Positions 1-9,650 of a stretch of DNA of 64,000 bases are shown here, in pieces. Origin of the DNA: an uncultured Winogradskyella sp. (lineage in GTDB: Bacteria > Bacteroidota > Bacteroidia > Flavobacteriales > Flavobacteriaceae). Made by a program: the position numbers and the translations under genes. Each line of letters opens with the position of its first letter. The first letter of the stretch is position 1. The notes under the pieces are model-generated. The model saw only the letters and a program-made list of their open reading frames with translations. It was not told where the DNA came from and searched no databases. The DNA is taken from contig NZ_CANMCZ010000001.1 of assembly GCF_947496485.1 (NCBI RefSeq), positions 863,596 through 927,595 of the forward strand, in the 5' to 3' direction.

Positions 1-2090
1 AACCAATAAATGGTACCACTTTAGATACTAGTTTATTAGGTAGCTCAAACACAAATTGGCAAGATGAAATATTTAGAGAAACTGTTTCTGCTCAACACAA
101 CGTAACAGTTAGAGGTTCTCTATTTGATGCTTTACCGACACGTTTATCATTTGGTGTAAGTAGAATAGAAGGTACACTCTTAACATCGCTTTTCGATAGA
201 CGTAACTTATCTGTGGCCTTAAACCCTACATTATTTGATAATCATTTAAAGATAAGCGTAAATGCTAATCTAGCTTTTGAAGATAGTCGTTTTGCTAATA
301 ATGGAGCAATTGGATCGGCTTTACGATATGACCCAACACAACCTGTTTACGATCCTAATTCTCCTTTTGGAGGGTTTTATCAGCATAGAAATGGAAATGT
401 TCTTTCTCAAGGAACTACCAATCCAGTAGCAACTTTATTACAAGCTAATAATCGTGGTGACGCCAATAGATTTTTTGGTAATGTGAATTTTGATTACAAA
501 TTCCATTTCTTACCAGAATTAAAAGCGGTACTTAATTTAGGTTACGATAAAACTGAAGGTAAGCCTATTAGTCAATCAGTATTTGCTACAAATGACGATG
601 TGACTAGTAATCTTTCTTTCACTAAGCAAACGAGAACAAATGAATCTCTTGATGGTTTTTTAAACTATAAAAAAGAATTTGGGAATATAGGAACTGACTT
701 TACGGCAGGTTACTCTTACCAAAGATTTACAAATGAGGGTTCATTTACAGGAAACCTTAATGATCCATTGAGTGTAGGTGATACATTTGCTGATCCAGAT
801 GTTGTATTAATTGGTTTCTTTGGAAGAGCTAATTTGAGCTTTTTTGATAAATACTTAGCAACATTTACATACAGACGTGATGGTACATCTCGTTTTGGTC
901 CAGATAACCAATGGGGCGATTTTTATGCTGGTGCTCTAGCATGGCAAATTAGTGATGAAGATTTCCTTAAAGATTCTAAAACAATCTCTAATTTAAAGTT
1001 AAGAGGTAGTTACGGTATAACAGGACAACAAGAAATTGGTGCTGCTGATATATTTTTAAGCCGTTACAGAGCAGGTAATGAAAATTCACAATTTCAGTTT
1101 GGTAATGAGGTAATCAGATCCCTAATCCCATCTGTAATCAACCCAGATATAAAATGGGAGGAAACAAGGACTATAGAAGTTGGTCTTGACTACGGTTTAT
1201 TTGACAATAGAATAAGCGGTAGTATTAATGTTTTCCAAAAAGATTCTGAAGATTTATTATTTCAAGCACCAGTGCCAGATGGAAGTAATTTTTCTAACAG
1301 CGTGATACAAAATATTGGTAACTTAAGGATTCAAGGTCTAGAATTTTCTATTAATGCAGATGTCATTAGAAAAGAGGATTTCAATTTAGGTTTCAACTTT
1401 AATGCTTCATTATTTGATAGAGAAATAACTGAATTAGCTTTTGGACAAGATGTAACTGCTGGTGGTATTTCTGGTGGTACAGGAAACTTTATACAATTGC
1501 AAAGAGAAGGTGAAGCTCCTACATCCTTTTATGTGTTTAAACAGCTTCAAGATGCTCAGGGTAATTTCATCGAGGGAGCTTATGCCGATTTAAACGGTGA
1601 TAATATTATTAACGATGATGATCGCTATATTAAACAAAACCCTGATCCAGATGCTGTTTTAGGTTTTCAAACTAATTTAGAGTATAAAAACTTTGACTTT
1701 GCCTTCAACCTGAGAGCTAACATTGGAAACTATGTTTATAATAACGTAAATTCATCAAGAGCACAATACGAACTATTGCAGGATAATTCGGTTTTAGGAA
1801 ACATTCCATCTTCTGTACTGCAAACTAATTTCCAAAGAACATCAGATGTAATCATCTCTGATGCTTATCTTGAGAATGCTTCATTTTTAAGAATGGATAA
1901 CATTACTCTTGGTTATACATTTACTGATATTTCTAAGTTTCTGAAATCTGTTAGAGTTTGGGGAGGTATGCAAAATGTATTTGTAATAACAGAATATAGC
2001 GGTTTAGATCCTGAAGTATTTAATGGTATCGATAATACCATCTATCCTAGACCTCGTAATATATTAATTGGTGCTAATATCAAATTTTAA
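1..2090 (+). CDS. SusC-family TonB-dependent outer-membrane receptor, 5'-truncated by window
   Basis: This is the C-terminal part of a SusC/RagA-type receptor that imports oligosaccharides across the outer membrane together with its SusD partner. The frame is open from base 3, so the gene begins before the window; the GTG at 213 is internal and not a real start. The visible ~695 residues are beta-barrel: alternating aromatic strands and an N-terminal stretch with NTNWQDEIFRETVSAQHNVT, typical of SusC just after the plug. The protein ends in PRPRNILIGANIKF, with the terminal aromatic residue normal for outer-membrane barrels. SusD follows after 5 nt, so the two are co-transcribed. The downstream SusE/F-like proteins and GH13 amylase suggest an alpha-glucan (maltodextrin/starch) substrate; that is inference from context. 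Confidence 0.95.
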   Translation, partial: PINGTTLDTSLLGSSNTNWQDEIFRETVSAQHNVTVRGSLFDALPTRLSFGVSRIEGTLLTSLFDRRNLSVALNPTLFDNHLKISVNANLAFEDSRFANNGAIGSALRYDPTQPVYDPNSPFGGFYQHRNGNVLSQGTTNPVATLLQANNRGDANRFFGNVNFDYKFHFLPELKAVLNLGYDKTEGKPISQSVFATNDDVTSNLSFTKQTRTNESLDGFLNYKKEFGNIGTDFTAGYSYQRFTNEGSFTGNLNDPLSVGDTFADPDVVLIGFFGRANLSFFDKYLATFTYRRDGTSRFGPDNQWGDFYAGALAWQISDEDFLKDSKTISNLKLRGSYGITGQQEIGAADIFLSRYRAGNENSQFQFGNEVIRSLIPSVINPDIKWEETRTIEVGLDYGLFDNRISGSINVFQKDSEDLLFQAPVPDGSNFSNSVIQNIGNLRIQGLEFSINADVIRKEDFNLGFNFNASLFDREITELAFGQDVTAGGISGGTGNFIQLQREGEAPTSFYVFKQLQDAQGNFIEGAYADLNGDNIINDDDRYIKQNPDPDAVLGFQTNLEYKNFDFAFNLRANIGNYVYNNVNSSRAQYELLQDNSVLGNIPSSVLQTNFQRTSDVIISDAYLENASFLRMDNITLGYTFTDISKFLKSVRVWGGMQNVFVITEYSGLDPEVFNGIDNTIYPRPRNILIGANIKF

Positions 2091-2095
2091 AGACT

Positions 2096-3697
2096 ATGAA
2101 AAAAAGAATTAAAAACATTGGTGTCCTTTCATTGCTATTTATATTTACGTTCATCTCTTCGTGTACAGATGATCTAAATATCATACCTAATGACGATGAC
2201 ACGCTTTTAGGCGAAGAACTTTTTGAAGACGAAGGAGCCTACAGACAAGTAATTGCTGGTGTATATGCAAATCTTGCCTTAACTGGTACAGAAGGGGCTG
2301 GGAATTCAAATATTGATGGAATCGATGCAGGTACTAGCCAGTTTGGTCGTGTATTATTATACATGCAAACACTTTCTGCGGACCAAATGATTTGGTCTTA
2401 TGAAAATGATCCAGGAACTCGCGAAATTCAAAGAAATATCTGGACTGCGCAAAATCCTTTGATATTAGGAATGTTTAGTAGAACACATCTCACTGTTTCA
2501 CTCGCTAATAATTTCTTAAGAGAAACTACAGATGAAAAATTAAATGAAAGAGGTGTTTCTGATGCTATTCGTGCAGACATTGTTGAATATCGTGCTGAAG
2601 CAAGATTACTAAGAGCTTTATCATATTATTATATGATGGATCTTTTTGGTAAAGCGAATTTTGGTACAGACGAAGATGTTGTAAATAAGGTTTTACCTGT
2701 ATATAATAGAGCACAACTTTTCGAATTCATTGAAAGCGAACTATTAGCAATAGAATCTGATTTAGTACCTGCCGGACAAAATGAATATGGCAGAGCAGAT
2801 GCAGGTGTTGCAAATATGATTCTTGCTAAAATGTATCTTAATGCAGAAGTTTATATTGGTGAAAACAGATATTCTGATTGTATAGATAACTGCCAAAAAT
2901 TATTAACTTCTGGTTATAGTTTAGCTACTGATTACAAACACAATTTCTTAGCAGACAATAATACTAATTCAGCTGTAAATGAGCTCATTTTCCCAATTGT
3001 ATCTGATGGCTTTACAACTCAAAACTTTGGACCAACAACAGTTATGATTAATGGTTCCGTTGGTAGTATAGAAGTTAATGGTGCAGAAGTAGGAGTCTCT
3101 GAAGGAGGCTGGGGAGGCGCTCTTAGAGTAAGAAGAGAATTTGCAGAATTATGGCAAGACGGAGATTTTATAGATGATGATAGGAATACAATTATTTCTG
3201 ATGACAGACCTATTGGAATTATAGATATCTCAGATAGAGATACAGGTTTCATTATTCAGAAATATGCCAACGTCACATCTAACGGAACACCTGGTATTGA
3301 TCAAACGTTTGTTGATACTGATTTTCCATTATTTAGATTAGCAGATGTATATTTAATGTATGCTGAAGCTCATCTTAGAGGTGGTGGAGGTTCGCTTGAT
3401 GAAGCTGTTACCTTAATAAATGATTTAAGAATACGAGCTAACAACCCTAATATGATTTCTAATGGTGATCTTACACTTCCGTTTATCTTAGACGAAAGGT
3501 CTAGAGAATTACATTGGGAAGCACATAGAAGACAAGATTTAATCCGTTTTGGATTATACACAGGTGGAAACTATAACTGGGCATGGAAAGGTAACGGAAG
3601 TAATGGTATTGCTATACCTGCACACTTAGATTTATATCCTATTCCTAATTTCAGTTTATCATCGAATCCAAACCTTACTCAAAATCCTGGATACTAA
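2096..3697 (+). CDS. SusD/RagB-family glycan-binding lipoprotein
   Basis: Surface lipoprotein that caps the SusC channel and captures glycan. It begins with a lipoprotein signal (MKKRIKNIGVLSLLF then FISSC, Cys 23), giving an SPII-processed protein followed by acidic TDD, which fits the Bacteroidota surface-export signal. The 533-aa length and alpha-helical, TPR-like organisation fit SusD. The C-terminal part has the family hallmark: LFRLADVYLMYAEAHLR, then LDERSRELHWEAHRRQDLIRFG, and an ending with YPIPNFSLSSNPNLTQNPGY. It lies 5 nt after the SusC gene and 11 nt before a SusE-like gene, all in one operon. Family assignment is firm; the substrate is inferred from the neighbouring amylase. Confidence 0.96.
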   Translation: MKKRIKNIGVLSLLFIFTFISSCTDDLNIIPNDDDTLLGEELFEDEGAYRQVIAGVYANLALTGTEGAGNSNIDGIDAGTSQFGRVLLYMQTLSADQMIWSYENDPGTREIQRNIWTAQNPLILGMFSRTHLTVSLANNFLRETTDEKLNERGVSDAIRADIVEYRAEARLLRALSYYYMMDLFGKANFGTDEDVVNKVLPVYNRAQLFEFIESELLAIESDLVPAGQNEYGRADAGVANMILAKMYLNAEVYIGENRYSDCIDNCQKLLTSGYSLATDYKHNFLADNNTNSAVNELIFPIVSDGFTTQNFGPTTVMINGSVGSIEVNGAEVGVSEGGWGGALRVRREFAELWQDGDFIDDDRNTIISDDRPIGIIDISDRDTGFIIQKYANVTSNGTPGIDQTFVDTDFPLFRLADVYLMYAEAHLRGGGGSLDEAVTLINDLRIRANNPNMISNGDLTLPFILDERSRELHWEAHRRQDLIRFGLYTGGNYNWAWKGNGSNGIAIPAHLDLYPIPNFSLSSNPNLTQNPGY

Positions 3698-3708
3698 AAA
3701 AAAGCAAA

Positions 3709-4845
3709 ATGAAAAAAATATTAAAATTTAAAGTTTTATTGTTGGCAATTTTGTCACTTGGTTTTTTAATGAACTCTTGTGAAGATGATGCAGAAGAATT
3801 TGTAGCCACAGAAACGCAACCTATAAACCTTGCTGAGCTCCCTATCACAATGATAGAGTTAGATGCTTCTAACCCTGGGAATCCAGCTGTGACGTTTAAT
3901 TGGAATGAGGCAGATTATGGACAGCCAGCGTCAGAGAATTACTCAGTAATTCTGTCTTCTGATAATGCCTTTACAAACCCAATTGTTGCTACAACAATTA
4001 CAGGTACAACATCAGCTACGTTGTCTGTGAACGAATTGAATTCTTCAGCAGGATTAGCTGGAATACCACCTTTTACGTTTAGCACTTTATATGCTAAAGT
4101 AGAGAGTTCTATTGGAACTCAGAATGGTCTTCCTGTAAGTTCTAATACTATTAGCTTTCAAGTTCAACCTTATTTCAACTATGTTTTTGATGATTATTAT
4201 TTGGTAGGAAATGGAACTTCGGCAGATTGGAACAATAATAATAACAATCCTCCATTGTTTAGAGATGCTGAAAATAGCAACTTATATCGCTTTACTGGCT
4301 TTTTCACAAAAGGTGGTGGAGGTTTTGATGATGGAAGATTTAAAATCTTAGAAGTAAGAGGACAATGGCAACCGCAATGGGGAGTTGCTGCTGATGAAGG
4401 AAGTGATGACATCGTAACATCTGGTGCCATTGCAGGTAACCCTGCAACCCAAGATAATGATCCTGGTCGTTTTGGTGTACCAACTGATGGATATTACACG
4501 TTTACCATTAATTTCTCATCAAATACATATACAACAGATCCTTTTGATGCAACTGGTGCAACTGATTTTACAAGTATGACGCTTCAAGGAAGTGCTTTAG
4601 GAGGAGATACTGCATTTACGCAATCTACATTTGATAGCCATTTATGGTACATCAATAGTGTAAATCTTCAACCTGGTGATGCACAATTTATGACTAATAC
4701 AGGTTCAACTTGGGGAGGAAGCACAGCGTTTTCAGGTGTAGCTACAGAAGGTGGAGGACCAATTCCTGTAGTTGTTCAGGATGATTATGAAGTCTGGTTC
4801 AACGACTTAACTGGAGATTATATTTTGATCCCTCTTAACTTATAA
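3709..4845 (+). CDS. SusE-like outer-membrane starch-binding lipoprotein
   Basis: A 378-aa lipoprotein (MKKILKFKVLLLAILSLG then LMNSCEDD, lipid-attachment Cys 24). Residues ~40-150 look like the SusE N-terminal domain: NPAVTFNWNEADYG, then a fibronectin-like sandwich with YSVILSSDNAF and TLYAKVESS. The rest resembles the carbohydrate-binding modules of SusE/SusF: YYLVGNGTSADWNNNNNNPP, followed by an aromatic-rich sandwich (GQWQPQWG). It is expected to bind alpha-glucan at the cell surface alongside SusD. It sits third in the susCDE-type operon, 11 nt after susD and 11 nt before a second, longer lipoprotein of related design. Sequence in this family diverges quickly, so the label rests on order, lipoprotein signal and domain style. 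Confidence 0.85.
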   Translation: MKKILKFKVLLLAILSLGFLMNSCEDDAEEFVATETQPINLAELPITMIELDASNPGNPAVTFNWNEADYGQPASENYSVILSSDNAFTNPIVATTITGTTSATLSVNELNSSAGLAGIPPFTFSTLYAKVESSIGTQNGLPVSSNTISFQVQPYFNYVFDDYYLVGNGTSADWNNNNNNPPLFRDAENSNLYRFTGFFTKGGGGFDDGRFKILEVRGQWQPQWGVAADEGSDDIVTSGAIAGNPATQDNDPGRFGVPTDGYYTFTINFSSNTYTTDPFDATGATDFTSMTLQGSALGGDTAFTQSTFDSHLWYINSVNLQPGDAQFMTNTGSTWGGSTAFSGVATEGGGPIPVVVQDDYEVWFNDLTGDYILIPLNL

Positions 4846-4856
4846 AAAATAACACT

Positions 4857-6653
4857 ATGAAAATAAATAAAATTAGCGCATTTATTCTAAGTCTATTCTT
4901 AGTTCTAGTTGCGTGTGAAACAGAAGAAACTATTGATATCACAACTCCAGAGCCTTCATTCAAGCTTTTGGAACCAGCGATATCTAATATCAACTTAAAC
5001 TACAATCTTCCAAATAATGAAGCATTTACGATAGTATGGAATGATCAATTATCATCTGGAGGTAGTTATATGGTTGAACTATCACCTGACGCTCTGTTCG
5101 AAAGTCCAACAACTATTGGATCTTCAACTTCAGATAGATTTACAATGACTGTTGCAGACTTTAATAATATTTTATTAGGTGCAGGAGCTGACGCTTTTGA
5201 ACCTTTTACTGTATTTATGAGAGTGAATTCAGGGACTAATATCACTAACAGTGTAAGCTTTAGTGTATCGTCGTATTCTGAAGCTCCACCAGTAGTTACT
5301 AGTCCGGATAACACATTTGAACTTATTTTACTTGAAACAACTCCAAATGATGAAGCGATTGCGATAGCTTGGGAAGATCCAGATTTTGGAGATAACACTA
5401 CTGTTGCTGTGAACTATGAAGTTCAATTTGCTGAAGCGGGAACAGATTTTGCAGGTGCCGTTACTGAAAGTGTAGATGGTATGTCTTATTCAAACACTCA
5501 CGAAGCATTTAATGAACTAGTACTAAATGCTGGTCTTACTGCAGAAGAAGCAGGAAGTCTTGATTTTAGAGTTAAGGCGACTATAGAAATGGAAGCAGGT
5601 AATTTAGAACGTTTCTCGGATGCCGTAACAATTACCGTTACTCCTTACAGTGTAGAATTAGCTCCAATATTATATGTTGTTGGTGCAGGTGCAGCTGACG
5701 CAGGTTGGTCTTGGGACACGCCAGTGGAATTAGTATTACAAGGCACTAAATATTCAGGAAATATCAATTTAATTAATGATGCTTTCAGATTCTTTACTGT
5801 GAATAATGATTGGGGAAGTGGATTGAATTATCCTTATTACGAAGCTGTCGGTTATACTATAGATTCTAACCTAGCAAATGCTTTAGATGGTGATAGTAAC
5901 TTCCAGTTTGTTGGTACACCAGGTGAATATTTTATAGAAATTGATACTGCTGCTAAAACAATTACGTTAGGCCCTCCAGTTGTAGGTCCAAACTGTAATT
6001 TTGATCAATTATGGTTAGTTGGAGCTGGTATTGTTGATGCTGGTTGGTCTTGGGACACTCCTGTGGCGCTACCATGTACAGGAAACGGAACCTACTCAGG
6101 TAATGTAGCTTTAACAAATGATGCATTTAGATTCTTCTCGGTAAATAATGATTGGGGAACTGGGACTAACTACCCTACTTATGAAGGAAATGGTTATACT
6201 ATAGATTCAAATTTCATCAATGCAATGGATGGTGATAGTAATTTCTTCTTTGATGGAACACCTGGTACTTATTTCCTAACGGTTGATGATATCAATAAGA
6301 CTATTACTTTAGGACCTGAACAATTACTTTGTGATTATGAACAATTGTGGATGGTAGGAGCTGGTGTCGTAGATGCTGGTTGGTCTTGGGATACTCCTGT
6401 AGCTTTACCATGTACTGGAGCAGGTGTCTATTCTGGACAAGTTGCTTTAACAAACGATGCGTTCAGATTCTTTACTGTGAATAATGACTGGGGAACTGGA
6501 ATCAACTATCCAACATATGAAGCTGATGGATATACTATCGATTCAGATTTAATTAATGCTATGGACGGAGATAGTAATTTCTTCTTTGATGGCACACCTG
6601 GAACCTACACAGTAACAGTAGATACAGGCAACTTAACGATTACTGTTGAGTAA
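4857..6653 (+). CDS. SusE/SusF-like lipoprotein with three tandem carbohydrate-binding modules
   Basis: A 598-aa lipoprotein (MKINKISAFILSLFLVLVAC, Cys 20). Residues ~35-250 form two SusE-type sandwich domains (FTIVWNDQLSSGGSYMVEL and IAIAWEDPDFGDNT). From residue ~270 to the end there are three near-identical ~112-aa modules, each carrying VGAG..DAGWSWDTPV, NDAFRFF.VNNDWG.G.NYP and a GYTIDS..NA.DGDSNF block. They resemble SusF-type starch-binding modules: conserved Trp residues could stack on glucose rings. Modules 2 and 3 stay close at DNA level, pointing to recent duplication. It is the last gene before an intrinsic-terminator-like hairpin that precedes the amylase. Exact ligand unknown; alpha-glucan is likely from context. 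Confidence 0.85.
   Translation: MKINKISAFILSLFLVLVACETEETIDITTPEPSFKLLEPAISNINLNYNLPNNEAFTIVWNDQLSSGGSYMVELSPDALFESPTTIGSSTSDRFTMTVADFNNILLGAGADAFEPFTVFMRVNSGTNITNSVSFSVSSYSEAPPVVTSPDNTFELILLETTPNDEAIAIAWEDPDFGDNTTVAVNYEVQFAEAGTDFAGAVTESVDGMSYSNTHEAFNELVLNAGLTAEEAGSLDFRVKATIEMEAGNLERFSDAVTITVTPYSVELAPILYVVGAGAADAGWSWDTPVELVLQGTKYSGNINLINDAFRFFTVNNDWGSGLNYPYYEAVGYTIDSNLANALDGDSNFQFVGTPGEYFIEIDTAAKTITLGPPVVGPNCNFDQLWLVGAGIVDAGWSWDTPVALPCTGNGTYSGNVALTNDAFRFFSVNNDWGTGTNYPTYEGNGYTIDSNFINAMDGDSNFFFDGTPGTYFLTVDDINKTITLGPEQLLCDYEQLWMVGAGVVDAGWSWDTPVALPCTGAGVYSGQVALTNDAFRFFTVNNDWGTGINYPTYEADGYTIDSDLINAMDGDSNFFFDGTPGTYTVTVDTGNLTITVE
5664..6650 (+). repeat. three in-frame 336-nt tandem repeats encoding binding modules
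   Basis: Equivalent points of the three copies, the Tyr/Trp before VGAG, fall at 5673, 6009 and 6345, a regular 336-nt (112-aa) step. Copies 2 and 3 share long identical DNA stretches, for example around GATGCTGGTTGGTCTTGGGA. This is a candidate for copy-number change by recombination and for assembly collapse. Confidence 0.9.
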
Positions 6654-6666
6654 ATCATATAATCTT

Positions 6667-6700
6667 AAAAAAGCTATGCGTACTGCATAGCTTTTTTTTT
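6667..6700 (+). terminator. intrinsic terminator between the SusF-like gene and the amylase
   Basis: Stem AGCTATGC/GCATAGCT with a 5-nt loop (GTACT), flanked by A-rich and T9 tracts. The amylase start codon lies only 12 nt after the T-run, with no room for a separate promoter, so the hairpin probably attenuates rather than ends the operon. Confidence 0.85.
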
Positions 6701-6712
6701 AATAATATAGCT

Positions 6713-9595
6713 ATGAAAAAAATATTATTCTTTTTAATAACTTTTGTTTCCCTAAGTACTTTTGCTCAAGTTACTTTGAGTGTTGGAGCTATTGAAGTTG
6801 ATCAACCTGTTACAATTACAGTAGATACTAACAGTACAGACTCAGATTGTAATGGACTTAATAATGTAACTAATGTCTATATGCATTCTGGTATTGGAGA
6901 TAACTCCAATGCGTTTGGATTTAGCGTTATAGGGAATTGGGGGCAAGACGATGGTGTTGGTCAAATGACTTCTAATGGAGACGGAACATTTAGTATTACC
7001 ATAACACCACAATCTTATTATGGAATTACCCAAATGCAAGCAGATAATGCTACTCAAATAGGAATAGTTTTTAGAAATGCTGACGGAACACAAGAGTTAA
7101 AAGATAATGGATGTAATGACTTTATTTTTCCAATAGGAAGCGTCATTGTAGATATCACTCAGCCTTCTAGCGATACAGTTGTTATCAATTCTGGAAGTGA
7201 TGTCCAAGTAAGTGCAACAATTACTTTTCAAGGTTCAACAACGGTTCAAGGTAGTTATGAGATTTTATACAACGATGTGTCTATAGCTACAGGAACATGT
7301 GGATTCCCTTTATGTAATTATACAATTACAAATATTACTGAAAGTGGAACTGTAAAAGTTATTGGTACGCCTCCAAGCTCTACTGAAACTGGTGAAGCTA
7401 GTTTTGAAGTTATTGTTGTACCAACAGTAATAGAAGAAGCTTTGCCTGCTGGTATGGAAGATGGTATAAATTATGTTGCCGATGCTACAAAAGCGACATT
7501 AGTATTAAATGCACCTGGAAAAGAATTTATTCAAATTGCTGGAAGTTGGAACAATTATTCACCAACTAATAGCGATGTTATGAAACGTGATCCTAGTACT
7601 GGAAAATACTGGTTGGAAGTTTCTGGATTAACATCTGGACAAATAGAAACTTATCAATATTGGGTATTTGATACCAATCCTATTGTAAACTCACCATCAC
7701 TGGTTAAAACAGCAGACCCTTTTTCCACTTTAGTTTTATCACCTTTTGATGATCCTTTTATTCCTGCTTCAACGTATCCAAATTTACCAACATATCCTGC
7801 TGGTCAAGAACGTGAAGTTACAGTTTTACAAACAGGTCAGACACCTTACAACTGGCAAGTCCCTAATTTTGCTCCACCAAAAGAGGAGGATTTGATAGTA
7901 TATGAGGTATTAATTAGAGATTTTGATGCCGACAGGAATTATCAAGATTTAATTGACAGAATCGATTACTTTAAAAATCTAAATATTAATGCCATTCAAT
8001 TAATGCCAGTTATGGAATATGAAGGCAACGAAAGTTGGGGATATAATACCGCATTTCATATGGCGTTAGATAAATTTTATGGAACTGAAAATAAATTTAA
8101 AGAATTTATAGATTTATGCCATCAAAATGATATAGCGGTAATTCTTGATGTCGCTTTAAATCATGCCTTTGGCAGAAATCCAATGGTGCGTATGTGGATG
8201 GATGATTCTGATGGTGACGGTTGGGGAGGTCCAAGTAGTGACAATCCATATTTTAATCAAACACCTTTACATAGCTATAATGTAGGATCGGATTTCAATC
8301 ATCAAAGCACCTTAACCCAAGAATATTCAAAACGAGTTGTTAAACATTGGGTTGAAGATTTTAAGATTGATGGTTTTCGATGGGATTTAACTAAAGGATT
8401 TACTCAAAATTGTACAGCAAGTGATGAAGGTTGCACCAATGCATATCAGCAAGATCGTGTAGATGTATTAAAAGCTTATGCCGATTATTCATGGTCTTTA
8501 GACGCAGATCACTATGTGATCTTTGAGCATTTAGGGACTCAAAACGAAGAAAAAGAATGGGCAAATTACCGTTTAGGGGAAGGAAAAGGTATAATGATGT
8601 GGGGAAAAATGACTGATCCATATAGCCAGCTATTAATGGGCTATGGCTCAAATAGTAATATTGATGGTATTGGGCATAATTCTCGTTCGCAGTTTAACGG
8701 TCCTAGAATTATGGGTTATCCTGAGAGTCACGATGAAGAGCGTCTTATGTATAGGGCAGTAACTTTTGGAAATGACTCAAATGGCTCGCATAACGTTAAA
8801 AATTTAAATATAGCCTTATCTAGAATGTCAGCAATTGGAGCTGTATCTTCAATGATTCCTGGTCCAAAAATGATTTGGCACTTTGCAGATCTTGGTATGG
8901 AAAACTCAATTTTCACATGTTCTGATGGATCGTTTAATGATGATGGATGTAAACTAGACACTAAACCTCAACCACAATGGGTTAACAATTGGTTAACTGA
9001 TGCACTCAGAAGCCAGATATATGAAGATTGGTCTAAACTTCATAAACTTAAAATTGAAGAACCTGTTTTTGAAGGAGATTATTCTATTACTTCTGGAAGT
9101 TTAACTCCAAGAATTGATGTATTTGATACTTCAATACCAACTTCTTCTTTAAGGAATGTTATCATATTAGCAAATTTTGATGTTGTTACACAAAACGTGA
9201 ATACAAATTTTCCAGGAGGCGTAACTTCTACGTGGTATGACCTAATGGATGCTACAGGAACAACCACAGTAGCAAATTCAGCATCTTCCATATCTATTCC
9301 TGCTGGGCAGTTTAGAATTCTAGGAAATCAACCTTCTAATGTTTTAAGTGTTGATGATAATGAATTATCTGGATTTAATCTTTATCCAAACCCAACTAAT
9401 TCATCATTTAGCGTTAGTTTAAATGTTTCAACTGTAGAAGTCTACGATCTCACAGGTAAGCTTGTGAAGTCTTTTAATGGTGACTTTACTAGAACTGATA
9501 CTTTTGATGTCTCTAGTTTAAATACTGGAATGTATCTTGTTAAAGTAGAAGGCAACGACAGCCAAATAAAAACAAGTAAATTATTCAAGCTCTAA
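6713..9595 (+). CDS. secreted GH13 alpha-amylase-family glycoside hydrolase with T9SS sorting domain
   Basis: A 960-aa enzyme that should hydrolyse alpha-1,4-glucans. Sec signal MKKILFFLITFVSLSTFAQ. Residues ~20-240 are beta-sandwich domains; ~245-350 are a CBM48/pullulanase-like N-domain (APGKEFIQIAGSWNNYSPTN). The GH13 barrel follows from ~395 (EEDLIVYEVLIRDFD). Conserved regions: I, DVALNH (479-484); II, GFRWDLTKGF with nucleophile Asp558; III, FEHLG with acid Glu605; IV, ESHDEER with Asp674. Region IV has Ser where most amylases have Asn (NHD). The C-terminal ~80 residues (YPNPTNSSF, VYDLTGKLV, SLNTGMYLVKV) are a type-A T9SS sorting domain, so the enzyme is probably exported by type IX secretion and surface-anchored. 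Start ATG 6713 gives a clean signal peptide. Confidence 0.93.
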   Translation: MKKILFFLITFVSLSTFAQVTLSVGAIEVDQPVTITVDTNSTDSDCNGLNNVTNVYMHSGIGDNSNAFGFSVIGNWGQDDGVGQMTSNGDGTFSITITPQSYYGITQMQADNATQIGIVFRNADGTQELKDNGCNDFIFPIGSVIVDITQPSSDTVVINSGSDVQVSATITFQGSTTVQGSYEILYNDVSIATGTCGFPLCNYTITNITESGTVKVIGTPPSSTETGEASFEVIVVPTVIEEALPAGMEDGINYVADATKATLVLNAPGKEFIQIAGSWNNYSPTNSDVMKRDPSTGKYWLEVSGLTSGQIETYQYWVFDTNPIVNSPSLVKTADPFSTLVLSPFDDPFIPASTYPNLPTYPAGQEREVTVLQTGQTPYNWQVPNFAPPKEEDLIVYEVLIRDFDADRNYQDLIDRIDYFKNLNINAIQLMPVMEYEGNESWGYNTAFHMALDKFYGTENKFKEFIDLCHQNDIAVILDVALNHAFGRNPMVRMWMDDSDGDGWGGPSSDNPYFNQTPLHSYNVGSDFNHQSTLTQEYSKRVVKHWVEDFKIDGFRWDLTKGFTQNCTASDEGCTNAYQQDRVDVLKAYADYSWSLDADHYVIFEHLGTQNEEKEWANYRLGEGKGIMMWGKMTDPYSQLLMGYGSNSNIDGIGHNSRSQFNGPRIMGYPESHDEERLMYRAVTFGNDSNGSHNVKNLNIALSRMSAIGAVSSMIPGPKMIWHFADLGMENSIFTCSDGSFNDDGCKLDTKPQPQWVNNWLTDALRSQIYEDWSKLHKLKIEEPVFEGDYSITSGSLTPRIDVFDTSIPTSSLRNVIILANFDVVTQNVNTNFPGGVTSTWYDLMDATGTTTVANSASSISIPAGQFRILGNQPSNVLSVDDNELSGFNLYPNPTNSSFSVSLNVSTVEVYDLTGKLVKSFNGDFTRTDTFDVSSLNTGMYLVKVEGNDSQIKTSKLFKL

Positions 9596-9616
9596 TTATT
9601 AAGCGTTATTTGAGCT

Positions 9617-9650
9617 AAAAAGAGCTTCTCAATTGAGAAGCTCTTTTTTT
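9617..9650. terminator. bidirectional intrinsic terminator
   Basis: Perfect stem AAAAAGAGCTTCTC / GAGAAGCTCTTTTT with AATT loop, with A-run and T-run on either side. It serves the amylase on the plus strand and the convergent NeuD-like gene on the minus strand, whose stop codon it touches. Confidence 0.93.

Noticed and set aside
213..2090. GTG at 213 as start of the SusC gene
   Set aside because: The same frame is open back to base 3 and encodes typical SusC sequence; the gene is simply cut by the window.
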